Shown here: one piece after another, positions 1 to 11,110 of the stretch
Layout of the letters: every line of letters starts with the position of its first letter
How positions within the stretch are numbered: the stretch's first letter is position 1
From: Oscillospiraceae bacterium
Lineage (GTDB): Bacteria > Bacillota > Clostridia > Oscillospirales > Acutalibacteraceae
Direction of reading: 5' to 3'
Length of the DNA: 64,000 nt
Assembly (NCBI GenBank): GCA_015066085.1
Contig: SVPA01000003.1
Span: forward strand, 1-64,000
Notes under the pieces: model-generated
Seen by the model: the letters and a program-made list of their open reading frames with translations, nothing else
Told to the model about the DNA's origin: nothing
Database searches by the model: none
Position numbers and translations under genes: made by a program

Positions 1-99
1 AAGAAAAGACCTTATGAACGAAATTTCGAAAGATTTGAATAATCTGCTTGTTTTTCGAGAAGGTAAGTGATAAAATAACTGTGTAATAATAATTGGCTT

Positions 100-129
100 A
101 ATTATACAAAATGAATGTTTTGTATAATT
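100..129. repeat. Perfect inverted repeat AATTATACAAAA-TGAATG-TTTTGTATAATT upstream of a tyrosine recombinase gene
   Basis: Read directly: 12-bp arms, 6-nt spacer. Confidence 0.8.
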
Positions 130-199
130 GAGGGAAGCGATTTTTGCTAATATTGCAGAATATACCGTAATATTACATGTTTTTATAAGGAGTGGTTAT

Positions 200-1189
200 A
201 TGAAAAGAGAGATTTTGATTAGTTCTCCCGAAGTTATCCATCAGTTTTTACTTTACAATGAAGCGATTAAAAATAAATCATCTGCTACTATTGATGAATA
301 CTTTCGTGACCTTCAGACCTTCTTTCGTTACATAAAAACAATTAAAGGACGCGTAGATACTACCGTAGAATTCAACCAGATTGAAATAAATGATGTAGAC
401 ATTGATTTAATAAAAACTATCAATGTAAATGATTTATATTCCTTTTTAGTTTATTGTAAAGATGAACGTTCAAATAACTCTACAACAAGAGCTCGTAAGG
501 TGTCCACGTTGCGTCAATTCTTTAAATATTTGTCTGTTCAGACGCACCAAATAGATGAAAACCCTGCTGAACTGCTTGATGCTCCAAAACTGAAGAAATC
601 ACTTCCCAAGCATCTTTCTCTTGAAGATTCCCTTAAATTACTGAATTCAGTAAAAGAGGGAAATAATCCGAATTCAATTAGAGATTACTGTATAATTACA
701 CTTTTTTTAAACTGCGGAATGCGACTAAGCGAACTTTGTAGTCTAAACGTAACTGATATTAAAGCAGACGGTTCACTTAGAATTCTTGGTAAGGGTAACA
801 AAGAACGGGTAATCTATCTAAATGAGGCTTGTCGCGCTTCCCTACTCGACTATCTTAAAATCAGGCCAATGGAGGGTATACCCGCAGATCATAAAAACGC
901 TCTTTTTATAAGCCGCAACAGACGAAGAATAAGCAATAAAACTGTTCAACATATAGTTTATACAAATCTCGAAAAAATCGGTCTTGGCGACCAAGGGCTT
1001 TCGGTTCACAAACTAAGGCATACTGCAGCAACACTTATGTATCAGCATGGTGGTGTTGATATCAGAGTTTTGCAGGATATTTTGGGTCACGAAAATTTAG
1101 GTACAACTCAAATATATACCCATGTAGCCGACAGTCAGGTCAAGAACGCTATTGATTCTAATCCGCTTTCTAGTATAAATAAGAAATAA
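200..1189 (+). CDS. Tyrosine recombinase, XerC/XerD-like
   Basis: Phage-integrase signatures (HKLRHTAATLMYQHG, LGHENLGTTQIYTHV); ATG at 200 preceded by AAGGAGTGG; the ORF track start at 128 is probably too early. Confidence 0.9.
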   Translation: MKREILISSPEVIHQFLLYNEAIKNKSSATIDEYFRDLQTFFRYIKTIKGRVDTTVEFNQIEINDVDIDLIKTINVNDLYSFLVYCKDERSNNSTTRARKVSTLRQFFKYLSVQTHQIDENPAELLDAPKLKKSLPKHLSLEDSLKLLNSVKEGNNPNSIRDYCIITLFLNCGMRLSELCSLNVTDIKADGSLRILGKGNKERVIYLNEACRASLLDYLKIRPMEGIPADHKNALFISRNRRRISNKTVQHIVYTNLEKIGLGDQGLSVHKLRHTAATLMYQHGGVDIRVLQDILGHENLGTTQIYTHVADSQVKNAIDSNPLSSINKK

Positions 1190-1192
1190 AAA

Positions 1193-1224
1193 AAGAGTGA
1201 TAAAGCAAACGCTTTATCACTCTT
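1193..1224. terminator. Bidirectional intrinsic terminator
   Basis: 14-bp perfect stem AAGAGTGATAAAGC/GCTTTATCACTCTT between convergent genes. Confidence 0.85.
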
Positions 1225-1228
1225 AATA

Positions 1229-2482
1229 TTATAGCATTTGTAAAAGAACACCTGCTGCAACGGCAGAGCCGATAACGCCGGCAACGTTCGGTCCCATCGC
1301 ATGCATAAGAAGGAAGTTTCCGGGGTCCTCTTCTTGACCAACTTGCTGTGAAACACGGGCAGCCATCGGAACGGCAGAAACTCCGGCAGAACCGATAAGA
1401 GGATTAACCTTACCTCCGGTAAGCAGATACATAAGTTTTCCGAACATAACACCACTTGCAGTGCTGATACAGAAAGCAACAAGACCCATTAAAACAATTC
1501 CAAGTGTTTTTGCATTTAGGAACGAAGCAGCATTGGTTGTTGCACCAACGGTAATACCAAGGAATATTGTAACAATATTCATAAGTTCGTTTTGTGCGGT
1601 TTTGCAGATTCGTTCAACAACACCCGATTCTTTCATAAGGTTACCAAGCATAAGCATTCCTACAAGAGGAGCAGCGTCAGGAATAAGAAGCGAAACGATA
1701 ATAGTAACCATTATAGGGAAGATAATTTTTTCGGTCTTGCTGACAGTTCGAAGTTCTGACATTCGAACAAGACGCTCTTTTCTTGTAGTGAGCAATTTCA
1801 TTATCGGCTTTTGAATGAACGGTATAAGTGCCATATAAGAATATGCCGCAACTGCAATTGGGCCTAGAAGTTCAGGAGAAAGTTTAGAGGTTACAAAAAT
1901 CGCAGTAGGTCCGTCAGCACCGCCTATAATACCGATTGAACCGGCGTCTTTGGGGTCAAAAACAAGACCGGGAATTCCGATTGAACCTATTGTAAGAGCA
2001 CCTACGAATGCCGCAAAAATACCAACTTGGGCGGCTGCACCAAGCAAGAAACTCTTTGGATTACTGATAAGAGGACCAAAGTCAGTCATACAACCTATAC
2101 CAAGGAAAATAAGAGGCGGATAAATTCCAAGTTTTACCCCTAAATATAATATGTCGAGAATACCCGCTTCGAATTCTTGACCTGCAAGCGGACCCGATTC
2201 ATGCACACCCGGAATAACGTGTCCTATTACAGACCAATCTATATGACCGCCGTCGAATAGTTCGGGATGAAAAACGTTGGCTCCGGGAAGGTTTGCAAGA
2301 AGCATACCGAAGGCAATCGGAAGCAAAAGAAGAGGTTCAAATTTCTTTACAATAGCCAGATAAAGCAGACCACATGCAATTGCAATCATGACCGCAAACT
2401 TCCAACCATCGCCCGTAAAAATGGCGGCAAAACCGGAATTAGAAAGAATTCCGACAACTGCATCTAAGAACGCCTGAAACAA
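1229..2482 (-). CDS. oadB: Sodium ion-translocating decarboxylase beta subunit (OadB/GcdB family)
   Basis: [15 protein letters not shown] and [20 protein letters not shown] motifs; multi-TM protein. Confidence 0.9.
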   Translation of the reverse strand: MFQAFLDAVVGILSNSGFAAIFTGDGWKFAVMIAIACGLLYLAIVKKFEPLLLLPIAFGMLLANLPGANVFHPELFDGGHIDWSVIGHVIPGVHESGPLAGQEFEAGILDILYLGVKLGIYPPLIFLGIGCMTDFGPLISNPKSFLLGAAAQVGIFAAFVGALTIGSIGIPGLVFDPKDAGSIGIIGGADGPTAIFVTSKLSPELLGPIAVAAYSYMALIPFIQKPIMKLLTTRKERLVRMSELRTVSKTEKIIFPIMVTIIVSLLIPDAAPLVGMLMLGNLMKESGVVERICKTAQNELMNIVTIFLGITVGATTNAASFLNAKTLGIVLMGLVAFCISTASGVMFGKLMYLLTGGKVNPLIGSAGVSAVPMAARVSQQVGQEEDPGNFLLMHAMGPNVAGVIGSAVAAGVLLQML

Positions 2483-2498
2483 TTAAATTACCGCCTTT

Positions 2499-2879
2499 CT
2501 AAAAAGTTCTTGTATTATCTGCAATTCCTGCAGAAGCCCAGGCAGAACGCCTTGAACCTGATTTTTTAATTGACTTTATAATCGGTTTTTTACCACTACC
2601 CGAATAAATTGTGGCAATTGCCGCAGAAATGGCGGCTACAATTTCGTTTTGGTTGCTCGGTGCGTTTTGCGTAAGGATGATAGGTTCTTCTATATTGGTA
2701 TCTAAAGCCATTTTCTCAAGTTGAGCCTTATTAATTCTTTCAGATTTCTTTTCAGAAAGTTTTGTAGCAAAAGAACTAATTAAACCAAAAATCATAAGAA
2801 CAAGAACAAGCAATACAAGCATAGAAAAAACGATAACTATACCTGTAAAAGTAACATTAATTGCAACATCCGAGTACAT
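2499..2879 (-). CDS. OadG-family sodium pump decarboxylase gamma subunit
   Basis: Single N-terminal TM followed by a charged region, directly upstream of oadB; start refined to the internal ATG. Confidence 0.6.
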   Translation of the reverse strand: MYSDVAINVTFTGIVIVFSMLVLLVLVLMIFGLISSFATKLSEKKSERINKAQLEKMALDTNIEEPIILTQNAPSNQNEIVAAISAAIATIYSGSGKKPIIKSIKKSGSRRSAWASAGIADNTRTF

Positions 2880-2978
2880 TTGACTAACACATCCCTTATG
2901 AGACAAAAATCATTTTATATTATAATACAGATTTCATACAAATTCAAGAAGATTTTACTTCAAATTTGCAAAATAAAA

Positions 2979-3000
2979 ATGGCTTTTCAGCCATCTTTAT
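2979..3000 (-). terminator. Intrinsic terminator after galK
   Basis: ATGGCTGAAAAGCCAT hairpin plus T-rich tract on the minus strand. Confidence 0.6.
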
Positions 3001-4283
3001 TTTAAAGACATTTCAAACCCTCCAACAGGTCTGATTTTAAGGATATAGCAACTTCCCTGTCCAAAAACATTTTCAATCATTTGTTTATAATCATCAATCA
3101 TATCTGTAGGAATAAAGCACTGAATTGTTCCGGCAAAACCACCGCCGTGAACACGACAGGCTCCCCTTCCCTTTAAGAATCTTTCAGTCAGGGCAAGACC
3201 TAAACAAAGTCCTTGTTCGTTAACTGATGAAGTTGAATAAACATTTTGCAGATATTTATATGATGAATTACCCGATTCATTTATTAAACGCAGGAATTCG
3301 TCAAAATTGCCGCTTTTAAGGGCGTTTTTCTCTGCTTCGGCTCGTTCATCTTCTGCAAAAAAGTGCATTGCTCGAAGAACAGCGCGGTCGCCGCATTTTG
3401 CTTTAACTTCTGCAATTTTATTATAGAACTCATCTTGATTAACGTCACGAAGATAGTCTTTATTAAAGAAATTGCTTACATCACGGCATTCAACAGTTAT
3501 ATCTGCATAGTCTTGCGTTAAATTTGCGTGATTTCCGCCCGTATCAACAACACATAAGGCGTGATTATAGGTAGCAATATCAAAATCGACATTTTCAACA
3601 AGCGGTGCAGTTATATCTTTAAAATCTATAGCGGTAAAGCCGCCAAGAGCGCTCGCTGATTGGTCAAGCAGACCACAAGGTTTACCAAAATATATGCTTT
3701 CGGCTTTCTGCGAAATTTTAGCGATTTCAACCGGAGAAATTCTTCCGTCGTTAAACAGATAATTCATTGCAGTTCCAACGAAAACTTCAAAAGCAGCCGA
3801 AGAAGAAAGCCCCGAACCCTTTAGAACATTGCTGGTAGTGTAGGCATCAAAACCGTTAACATTATGACCGTTTGCCTTAAAATTAGCACACATTCCTCGA
3901 ATTAGTGCAGATGCTCTGCCAAATTCGGATTTATCAATGTCAAGTTGGGTTAAAGAAACATCATCTTGAGGGTAGCCTTCCGACTTAATTCTAACGATAC
4001 CCTCATTATTAACGGCAACTACGCCAACAATATCTAAATCAACACTTCCTGCAAAAACTCTTCCGTGCTGATGGTCGGTATGATTTCCGCCAACCTCGGT
4101 TCTGCCGGGCGCAGAAAAAATACGAATATGACTTCTGTCTCCAAAAAGTTTTACAAACTCATCAAGCGCTTTTATGTAACGTGCTTTAGCAGATTCAATG
4201 TCCTGATAAAGTAAAGCAAATTGTGAATCTAATTCACCACTGTTAATAAGAGCAACTATTTGGTCTTTATTCAAAAAATTCAC
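2997..4283 (-). CDS. galK: Galactokinase (GHMP family)
   Basis: PGRTEVGGNHTDHQHG; GSGLSSSAAFEV; CRVHGGGFAGTIQ. Confidence 0.92.
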   Translation of the reverse strand: MNFLNKDQIVALINSGELDSQFALLYQDIESAKARYIKALDEFVKLFGDRSHIRIFSAPGRTEVGGNHTDHQHGRVFAGSVDLDIVGVVAVNNEGIVRIKSEGYPQDDVSLTQLDIDKSEFGRASALIRGMCANFKANGHNVNGFDAYTTSNVLKGSGLSSSAAFEVFVGTAMNYLFNDGRISPVEIAKISQKAESIYFGKPCGLLDQSASALGGFTAIDFKDITAPLVENVDFDIATYNHALCVVDTGGNHANLTQDYADITVECRDVSNFFNKDYLRDVNQDEFYNKIAEVKAKCGDRAVLRAMHFFAEDERAEAEKNALKSGNFDEFLRLINESGNSSYKYLQNVYSTSSVNEQGLCLGLALTERFLKGRGACRVHGGGFAGTIQCFIPTDMIDDYKQMIENVFGQGSCYILKIRPVGGFEMSLK

Positions 4284-4288
4284 CTCAA

Positions 4289-5488
4289 TTATTTTGAAAC
4301 AATCTCAAGTGTGTCTCGTGCAATAAGAAGTTCTTCGTTTGTCGGAACAACCCAAACTTGAACTTTAGAATCTTCGGAAGAAATTTTAATCTCTTGTCCG
4401 CTTGTATCGTTGTTCTCAAGATTTAGTTTAAAGCCGAGGAACTCAACCATTTCGCAAACATATTTTCTTGAACGGCGTTCATTTTCTCCAATTCCGCCTG
4501 TGAATACTATAGCGTCAACACCGCCCATTGCAGCAGCGTATGAGCCAATGAATTTGGCAACTTGATAATTTTGCATTTCGAAAGCAAGGCGGGCGCGGTG
4601 ATTACCTGCTTCGCCTGCTGCAATAACATCACGGCTGTCGTTAGAAATGCCTGAAATACCAAGCAGACCGGATTTCTTGTTTAGAATAGAGTTCATTTCA
4701 TCAGGAGAAATGTTGTCTTTTTTCATAATATAAGTGAGGATTGAGGGGTCGACACCACCCGAGCGAGTTCCCATCATAAAACCGTCAAGAGGAGTAAGTC
4801 CCATAGAGGTATCAACGCAAACGCCGTCTTTAATTGCAGAAATTGAGCAACCGTTTCCAAGGTGGCAGGTTATCATTTTAACATCCTTAAGGTCTTTATT
4901 CATAAGTTCTGCACAGCGTTTGCTTACAAATCTATGAGAGGTGCCGTGGAAACCATAGCGACGGATATTATATTTTTCGTAATATTCATAAGGAATTCCA
5001 TACATAAATGCCTTTTCAGGTATAGTTTGATGAAAGGCTGTGTCGAAGGTAGCAACCTGGGGTACATCAGGTCCGAATACCTTAATGCAAGCACGAATTG
5101 CTTGAGCATTTGCAGGATTGTGAAGAGGAGCAAGTTCGGCAAGTTCATCTATATCAGTTAATACTTTATCGGTAATTAAAACCGATTCGCCATAGATACT
5201 TCCGCCTTGTACAACACGATGTCCAATAGCAGATATTTCGGATATATCGTTAATAACTTTACCTTCTCCGTTTGTTAAAGAATCTATAACGGCTTCAAAT
5301 GCTTCAACATGAGTAGGCATTGCTATTTTTTTACTAAACTTTTTGTCGCCAACCTTGTGTTCGATGTTACTGTTTTCAGGAACGCCGATACGGTCGCAAA
5401 CACCCTTAGCAATTAGAATTTCGCCGTTCATATCGATAAATTGATACTTAAGCGAAGAACTGCCTGCATTGATTACAAGAATTTTCAT
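4289..5488 (-). CDS. ackA: Acetate kinase
   Basis: MKILVINAGSSSLKYQ; GYRVVQGG-like GHRVVQGG; HLGNGCS; TGGIGEN. Confidence 0.97.
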   Translation of the reverse strand: MKILVINAGSSSLKYQFIDMNGEILIAKGVCDRIGVPENSNIEHKVGDKKFSKKIAMPTHVEAFEAVIDSLTNGEGKVINDISEISAIGHRVVQGGSIYGESVLITDKVLTDIDELAELAPLHNPANAQAIRACIKVFGPDVPQVATFDTAFHQTIPEKAFMYGIPYEYYEKYNIRRYGFHGTSHRFVSKRCAELMNKDLKDVKMITCHLGNGCSISAIKDGVCVDTSMGLTPLDGFMMGTRSGGVDPSILTYIMKKDNISPDEMNSILNKKSGLLGISGISNDSRDVIAAGEAGNHRARLAFEMQNYQVAKFIGSYAAAMGGVDAIVFTGGIGENERRSRKYVCEMVEFLGFKLNLENNDTSGQEIKISSEDSKVQVWVVPTNEELLIARDTLEIVSK

Positions 5489-5625
5489 AAAATCTTCGAC
5501 CTTTCATTTTGCAAATAATAGTTGAGGAAAAAATAATAATATGTTATTATTTGTTAAACCTTATCATTAGTATAATACTTTATCTTGACAAATTTTTCAA
5601 GGCTTTTTAGAAAGAAAGTGATTAT

Positions 5626-6789
5626 TTGCGTCTTGCAGGTATTGTTGCGGAGTTTAATCCCCTACACAATGGTCATAAATATATTATTGACTGCGCTAAA
5701 AGCGACGGTTTTGCGGTTGCTTGTGTAATTTCGGGAAACTTTGTTCAGCGTGGGGATTGTGCTATAATTCCAAAATTCAAACGTGCACAGACAGCAATCA
5801 ATGTTGGTGTAGATATTGTTTGTGAACTTCCTGTTCCCTGGTCAATGTCCACGGCGCAAAACTTTGCTTTAGGAGGCGTTTCACAACTTCTATCTCTTGG
5901 GGTCAGTCAAATTTACTTCGGTAGCGAATGTGGTGATGTTGAACTACTTAAAACAGTAGCAGAGACTCTTATTTCAGATGAGTTTAACAATCAAATAAAA
6001 GAACAACTTGATTGTGGTTTAACATACGCTAAACTGCGTCAAAATGTTATATCAAATATGCTTGGAGATAGGGCTTCAAATGTCCTTGAATGTCCAAACG
6101 ATACACTTGCGGTAGAATATATCTGCGCAGCGAAGAAACTTGGCTCAAAAGTAGACTTTAAAGCAATTAAACGTGTAGGTTCGGGACATAATGATGAAAT
6201 ACCAGAAGATAATTACTCCTCTTCAACCTTTATCAGAAATAAAGTCAAAACTCAAGAAATTCAGTGTTTAAGTCAATTTATGCCTAAAGAATCGCTTGAT
6301 GTTTTACTGAGTTCACCCATCGCTGATATAAATCGTATTGATAAAGCAATAATCTCAAGAATTAAACAGATTGATTCTTTGGAGTTATCGCAGGTTCCTG
6401 ATATCAGCGAGGGACTTGATAATTTAATATTAAGCAGGTCAAAAGATGCATATTCGTATAACGCGCTTTGCGAGGCGGTTAAATCTAAGAGATATACCAT
6501 GGCAAGAATAAGGAGAATACTGCTCTGTGCATATCTGGGAATAAACAGAGACTATTTTTTGTCTGAACCGCCCTATTTAAGAATACTTGGTTTTAGCAAA
6601 ACAGGGATAGACCTTTTACCAAAACAACCTATTAAGCCGATTATAATGAGAGTATCACAAATTAGCGAATTAGACGATTCTTGTAAGCAACTTTTCGGAC
6701 TTGAAATGAAGATTAATGAATTATACGCTCTTTGTCTTGATAAGCCACAAGATTTTGTTAGTGAGTACAAAGAAAAATTGATAAAATAA
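5626..6789 (+). CDS. tmcAL: tRNA(Met) cytidine acetate ligase
   Basis: AGIVAEFNPLHNGHKYII HIGH-type nucleotidyltransferase motif; TTG start. Confidence 0.88.
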   Translation: MRLAGIVAEFNPLHNGHKYIIDCAKSDGFAVACVISGNFVQRGDCAIIPKFKRAQTAINVGVDIVCELPVPWSMSTAQNFALGGVSQLLSLGVSQIYFGSECGDVELLKTVAETLISDEFNNQIKEQLDCGLTYAKLRQNVISNMLGDRASNVLECPNDTLAVEYICAAKKLGSKVDFKAIKRVGSGHNDEIPEDNYSSSTFIRNKVKTQEIQCLSQFMPKESLDVLLSSPIADINRIDKAIISRIKQIDSLELSQVPDISEGLDNLILSRSKDAYSYNALCEAVKSKRYTMARIRRILLCAYLGINRDYFLSEPPYLRILGFSKTGIDLLPKQPIKPIIMRVSQISELDDSCKQLFGLEMKINELYALCLDKPQDFVSEYKEKLIK

Positions 6790-6819
6790 AAACAAGACCT
6801 CTGCTAGAGGTCTTGTTTT
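6789..6819. terminator. Bidirectional terminator between tmcAL and uvrC
   Basis: AAAACAAGACCTCT-GCT-AGAGGTCTTGTTTT. Confidence 0.85.
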
Positions 6820-8627
6820 TTATAATAATTGATAACTTTTTCAGCAAGTTTAATTGAAAAACCTTTTTCTAAAAAATCATTGATACTTGCCGATTTGATG
6901 TTTTTTACAGTTTTAAAGGAGTTAATCAGTTTTTTCGCAGTTATGTCCCCTACCCCGTCAATCTTAGTAAGTTCAAGTTGAAGAGTTGATAGTTTAGTTC
7001 GCTGCCTATGGTATGAAATTGCGAAACGATGCACCTCATCCTGAATGGTTGTGACAAGAGTAAATGCTTTGCGGTTGGCCTTAATCTGTATATCCTCTCC
7101 ACCTGCCGTAATAGCCCTTGTCTTGTGTTTAGAGTCTTTTACCATTCCAAAAAGATGAATATTTAACTCATACTTGTTAATGGCTTTTCGAACTGCAGTA
7201 AGTTGTCCTGCACCGCCGTCAATTAGTATAAGGTCGGGCAGTTCTCTGAAACTTTCATCTTCGCCGATTAGATATTCGGTAAATCTTCGGTCAATAATTT
7301 CATTAAGTGATTTAAAGTCGTCCTGACCTAAAAAACCTTTTATTTTAAACTTTCTATATAGTCTTTTCACGGGTCTTCCGTCAATGAAGACAACCATTGA
7401 ACCGACATTCTCGCTTCCGGCAGTATTTGATATGTCGTATGCTTCAATTCTTCTTGGGACACTATTTAGACCTAAAAGGGTTGAAAGTTCGTTAAGAGCG
7501 GCTGTTTCTCTACCATTTCTTTCAATCTTATCTGAAAGAGCCTGTGCCGCATTTGAAAGGCACATATCAACAAGTTGCTTTTGAATTCCTTTTTGCGGAA
7601 CAGTAATTCTAATTTTTGATTTTTTAAATTCGCAAAGCCAGTTTTCAATCAACGCTATATCATCAAAATCGCTGTCGATTGCAATTTGGGCGGGTATATC
7701 TTCGGATTGATAATATTGCTGTAAAAACTCACCATAATAATCAGATTTTGTGTTTTTACCGTCAACATAAAAAATCTTTTTATCAGCAAGATGTCCTTTA
7801 ATAAAAACAAACAAACTTATACAAGCGGTTTCACCCACCATAGCAGTTGCAATAATATCTTGGCGTTTATTAGATGAAAGAATGACCTTTTGTTTTTCCT
7901 TGCTTTTCTCAAGTGCCGATATTCTGTCTCTTAAACGGGCGGCAGTTTCAAAATCAAGATTTTCTGCAGCGGCATTCATTCTTGATTTAAGTTTATTTAT
8001 ATCATCCTCATTTATCCCGTCAATAATATATTTTCTTGCCGAATTTAAAGTATCAATGTATTCGTCATAAGAAATTTTAGCGAAACATGGTGCACAACAA
8101 AGACCAATATGATAGTTAAGGCAAGGCTTTGACGGTTTGTCAAAATTTCTGTTACAGGTTGGGAGTTTAAAGAGTTTATTTACTTCATCAACAGATTCTT
8201 TAACGATATAACCTGAATAAAAGGGTCCGATATATTCGGCGCCATCTTGAAGAATTGTTTTATCTGTTTCAATTCTCGGCCACTTTTCACTTGTTATTTT
8301 AATATAATGATATCCCTTATCGTCTTTAAGCAAAATATTATATTTTGGTTGATGCTGTTTTATAAGAGAGTTTTCAAGTAATAAGGCTTCATATTCACTG
8401 TCACATATTATGGTTTCAAAACGGTCAACCTGCTCAACCATTTTTCTGACTTTCGCTGTATGATTCAGGTTGCTTCCAAAATACTGGGTTACTCTGTTTT
8501 TGAGGGCTTTTGCTTTACCGATATAAATAATGTCATTCTGGCGGTTTTTCATAATGTAGACCCCGGGAAACAAAGGCAGTTTATTGGCCTGTTCTTTAAG
8601 GGCTTTTAATTTATCTGCATTATTCAA
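6804..8627 (-). CDS. uvrC: Excinuclease ABC subunit C
   Basis: GIY-YIG domain (PGVYIMKNRQNDIIYIGKAKALKNRV), UVR motif, C-terminal HhH. Confidence 0.97.
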   Translation of the reverse strand: MNNADKLKALKEQANKLPLFPGVYIMKNRQNDIIYIGKAKALKNRVTQYFGSNLNHTAKVRKMVEQVDRFETIICDSEYEALLLENSLIKQHQPKYNILLKDDKGYHYIKITSEKWPRIETDKTILQDGAEYIGPFYSGYIVKESVDEVNKLFKLPTCNRNFDKPSKPCLNYHIGLCCAPCFAKISYDEYIDTLNSARKYIIDGINEDDINKLKSRMNAAAENLDFETAARLRDRISALEKSKEKQKVILSSNKRQDIIATAMVGETACISLFVFIKGHLADKKIFYVDGKNTKSDYYGEFLQQYYQSEDIPAQIAIDSDFDDIALIENWLCEFKKSKIRITVPQKGIQKQLVDMCLSNAAQALSDKIERNGRETAALNELSTLLGLNSVPRRIEAYDISNTAGSENVGSMVVFIDGRPVKRLYRKFKIKGFLGQDDFKSLNEIIDRRFTEYLIGEDESFRELPDLILIDGGAGQLTAVRKAINKYELNIHLFGMVKDSKHKTRAITAGGEDIQIKANRKAFTLVTTIQDEVHRFAISYHRQRTKLSTLQLELTKIDGVGDITAKKLINSFKTVKNIKSASINDFLEKGFSIKLAEKVINYYKKQDL

Positions 8628-8733
8628 AGAATCACCACCTTTTATATATTAATTTAATTTTATCCCTATTATCTGTTATTTGCAAGTGTTGATTTTTATT
8701 ATCAACTATAATATAATGTCTATTGGTGATTAA

Positions 8734-9090
8734 ATGAGAAGAATTTTGTTAGTTTTTATCGCAATTGTATTGCTGCTTTTATTAACCGCATGTGACGCAG
8801 TATCTCAAAAAGAATATCCGGAACCTGTAGTTGTATTACCGAGCGATATTATGGCTGAAACCGTCAACGGATATAAAGCATTAAATAATGACGAATCAAC
8901 AAGCGTGGATTCCGAATCCAAAAACGAAAGTGAATCTAAATTTTTTGGCAATAAAAGTACTAAAAAATATCATAAGAAAGACTGCCGTTATGCTAAAAAT
9001 ATGAATGAAGAAAAGTTAGTTATTTTCGAGTCGCAGGGTCAGGCCTTTGAAAGCGGATTTTCGCCTTGCAAGGTGTGTTTTTCTGACTAG
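8734..9090 (+). CDS. Small lipoprotein with C-terminal Ada-like metal-binding motif
   Basis: Signal peptide with lipobox LLTAC; C-terminal KYHKKDCRYAKNM...GFSPCKVC; TTGATT-17-TATAAT promoter upstream. Confidence 0.75.
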   Translation: MRRILLVFIAIVLLLLLTACDAVSQKEYPEPVVVLPSDIMAETVNGYKALNNDESTSVDSESKNESESKFFGNKSTKKYHKKDCRYAKNMNEEKLVIFESQGQAFESGFSPCKVCFSD

Positions 9091-9096
9091 TTGCTC

Positions 9097-9128
9097 ATTG
9101 ACAATTTGTTTAATATTTGTTAAAATAT
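9097..9128 (+). promoter_or_regulatory. Sigma-A-like promoter for the acn-icd operon
   Basis: TTGACA-N17-TAAAAT immediately after the lipoprotein stop codon. Confidence 0.65.
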
Positions 9129-9143
9129 ATTATTATGTAAATT

Positions 9144-11099
9144 ATGAAAGAAGATGATTTTTTGGGTCTTACATTAACTGAAAAAATACTTAAAGCACAT
9201 CTTGTTGACGGTGAGTTTGTAAAGGGTAGTGAAATCGGTCTGAGAATTGACCAGACTCTTACTCAAGACGCTACCGGAACAATGGCTTATCTTGAATTTG
9301 AAGCAATGGGAATTCCTCGTGTTCAAACCGAGAAATCGGTTGCCTATATTGACCACAACACCTTACAGTCAGGTTTTGAAAATGCCGATGACCATCGTTT
9401 CATTGGCTCTGTTGCAAAAAAACACGGAATTTATTTTTCTCGCCCCGGAAACGGAATTTGCCATCAGGTTCATTTAGAGCGTTTTGGTGTTCCCGGTAAA
9501 ACTCTTATTGGTTCTGATAGCCACACACCAACCGGCGGTGGTATCGGAATGATTGCAATCGGTGCGGGTGGTCTTGATGTTGCTGTTGCTATGGGCGGCG
9601 GTGCGTACTACATTACATATCCGAAAATTGTTAAGGTTGAACTTATCGGTAAACTTAGCCCCTGGGTTGCTGCAAAAGACGTAATTTTAGAAGTTCTTCG
9701 TATTATGTCGGTTAAAGGCGGAGTTGGTAAGGTTATTGAATATACCGGCGAGGGTGTTAAAACCCTTTCTGTCCCCGAAAGAGCAACAATTACCAATATG
9801 GGAGCAGAACTCGGCGCAACAACTTCTATATTCCCCTCCGATGAAATTACAAAAGAATTTCTTAAGGCTCAAAAGCGTGAAGAGGTCTGGACAGAACTTA
9901 AGGCTGATGATGACGCTGTTTATGATGAGGTTATTAAAATTAATCTTTCTGAACTTGCTCCTATGGTTGCTTGTCCTCATTCTCCCGACAATGTTAAAAG
10001 CGTTAATGAACTTGGAAAACTTAAAATTGACCAGGTTTGTATCGGCTCTTGCACAAACTCATCTTTACTTGATATGAGCAAAGTTGCTTACATTTTGAAG
10101 GGTAAGACTGTTGACCCGTCGGTTTCTCTTTCAATTGCTCCCGGTTCAAAGCAAGTACTTAATATGATTGCTAAAAACGGAATGCTTTCTGATATGATTG
10201 ATGCCGGTGCTCGTATTTTAGAGAGTGCTTGCGGTCCTTGTATCGGAATGGGACAATCGCCTAACTCTAAGGGCGTTTCTCTTAGAACCTTTAACAGAAA
10301 CTTCGAAGGTCGTTCGGGAACAAAAGACGGACAAATTTATCTTGTTTCTCCCGAAGTTGCCGCTGCCTCAGCAATTACAGGTTATCTTACCGACCCCCGT
10401 GAACTTGGCGACATGCCTGAATTCTTATTACCTAAAGAGTTTGAAATTAACGATAATATGGTTGTATCCCCTGCTCCTGCTGAAGAAATGGAGAGCGTTG
10501 ATGTTCTAAGAGGTCCTAATATCAAGCCCTTCCCCACAACTAAGCCTCTTGATGACAAAATTGAATGTGAATGCTCTTTAAAGGTAGAAGATAACATTAC
10601 TACCGACCACATAATGCCTGCAGGTGCCAAGATACTCCCTCTTCGTTCTAATATTCCTGCAATTTCAAAACATTGCTTTACTGTTTGCGATGAAGAGTTC
10701 CCTGCTCGTGCAGAATTGCTCGGCGAAAGCATTATTGTCGGTGGTGCAAACTATGGTCAAGGTTCTTCCCGTGAACACGCAGCCCTTGCACCGTTGCATT
10801 TAGGCGTTAAGGCAGTTCTTGTTAAATCTTTTGCAAGAATTCACAGGGCTAATCTTATCAACGCAGGAATACTTCCCCTCACCTTCAAAAATGAAGATGA
10901 TTATAACAGTATTTCACTTGGAGATAGATTGTCGCTTGATAATGTTATTGAGGATATCAAAAACGGCGGTGACCTTAAGGTTAAGAATCTTACAAACGGA
11001 AAAGAAATAATGGTTAGTTGCGAACTTTCTGACCGCGCTAAAGAAATTGTTCTTGCGGGTGGACTTTTAAGTTATACTAAATCCAAATTAAGCAAATAA
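9144..11099 (+). CDS. acnA: Aconitate hydratase
   Basis: [46 protein letters not shown]. Confidence 0.95.
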   Translation: MKEDDFLGLTLTEKILKAHLVDGEFVKGSEIGLRIDQTLTQDATGTMAYLEFEAMGIPRVQTEKSVAYIDHNTLQSGFENADDHRFIGSVAKKHGIYFSRPGNGICHQVHLERFGVPGKTLIGSDSHTPTGGGIGMIAIGAGGLDVAVAMGGGAYYITYPKIVKVELIGKLSPWVAAKDVILEVLRIMSVKGGVGKVIEYTGEGVKTLSVPERATITNMGAELGATTSIFPSDEITKEFLKAQKREEVWTELKADDDAVYDEVIKINLSELAPMVACPHSPDNVKSVNELGKLKIDQVCIGSCTNSSLLDMSKVAYILKGKTVDPSVSLSIAPGSKQVLNMIAKNGMLSDMIDAGARILESACGPCIGMGQSPNSKGVSLRTFNRNFEGRSGTKDGQIYLVSPEVAAASAITGYLTDPRELGDMPEFLLPKEFEINDNMVVSPAPAEEMESVDVLRGPNIKPFPTTKPLDDKIECECSLKVEDNITTDHIMPAGAKILPLRSNIPAISKHCFTVCDEEFPARAELLGESIIVGGANYGQGSSREHAALAPLHLGVKAVLVKSFARIHRANLINAGILPLTFKNEDDYNSISLGDRLSLDNVIEDIKNGGDLKVKNLTNGKEIMVSCELSDRAKEIVLAGGLLSYTKSKLSK

Positions 11100-11110
11100 G
11101 GAGTAAATCG

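Noticed and set aside
2-70. Possible tail of an upstream CDS (...KDLMNEISKDLNNLLVFREGK*)
   Set aside because: Too short to assign, and another frame also stops plausibly at 42. Left unannotated.
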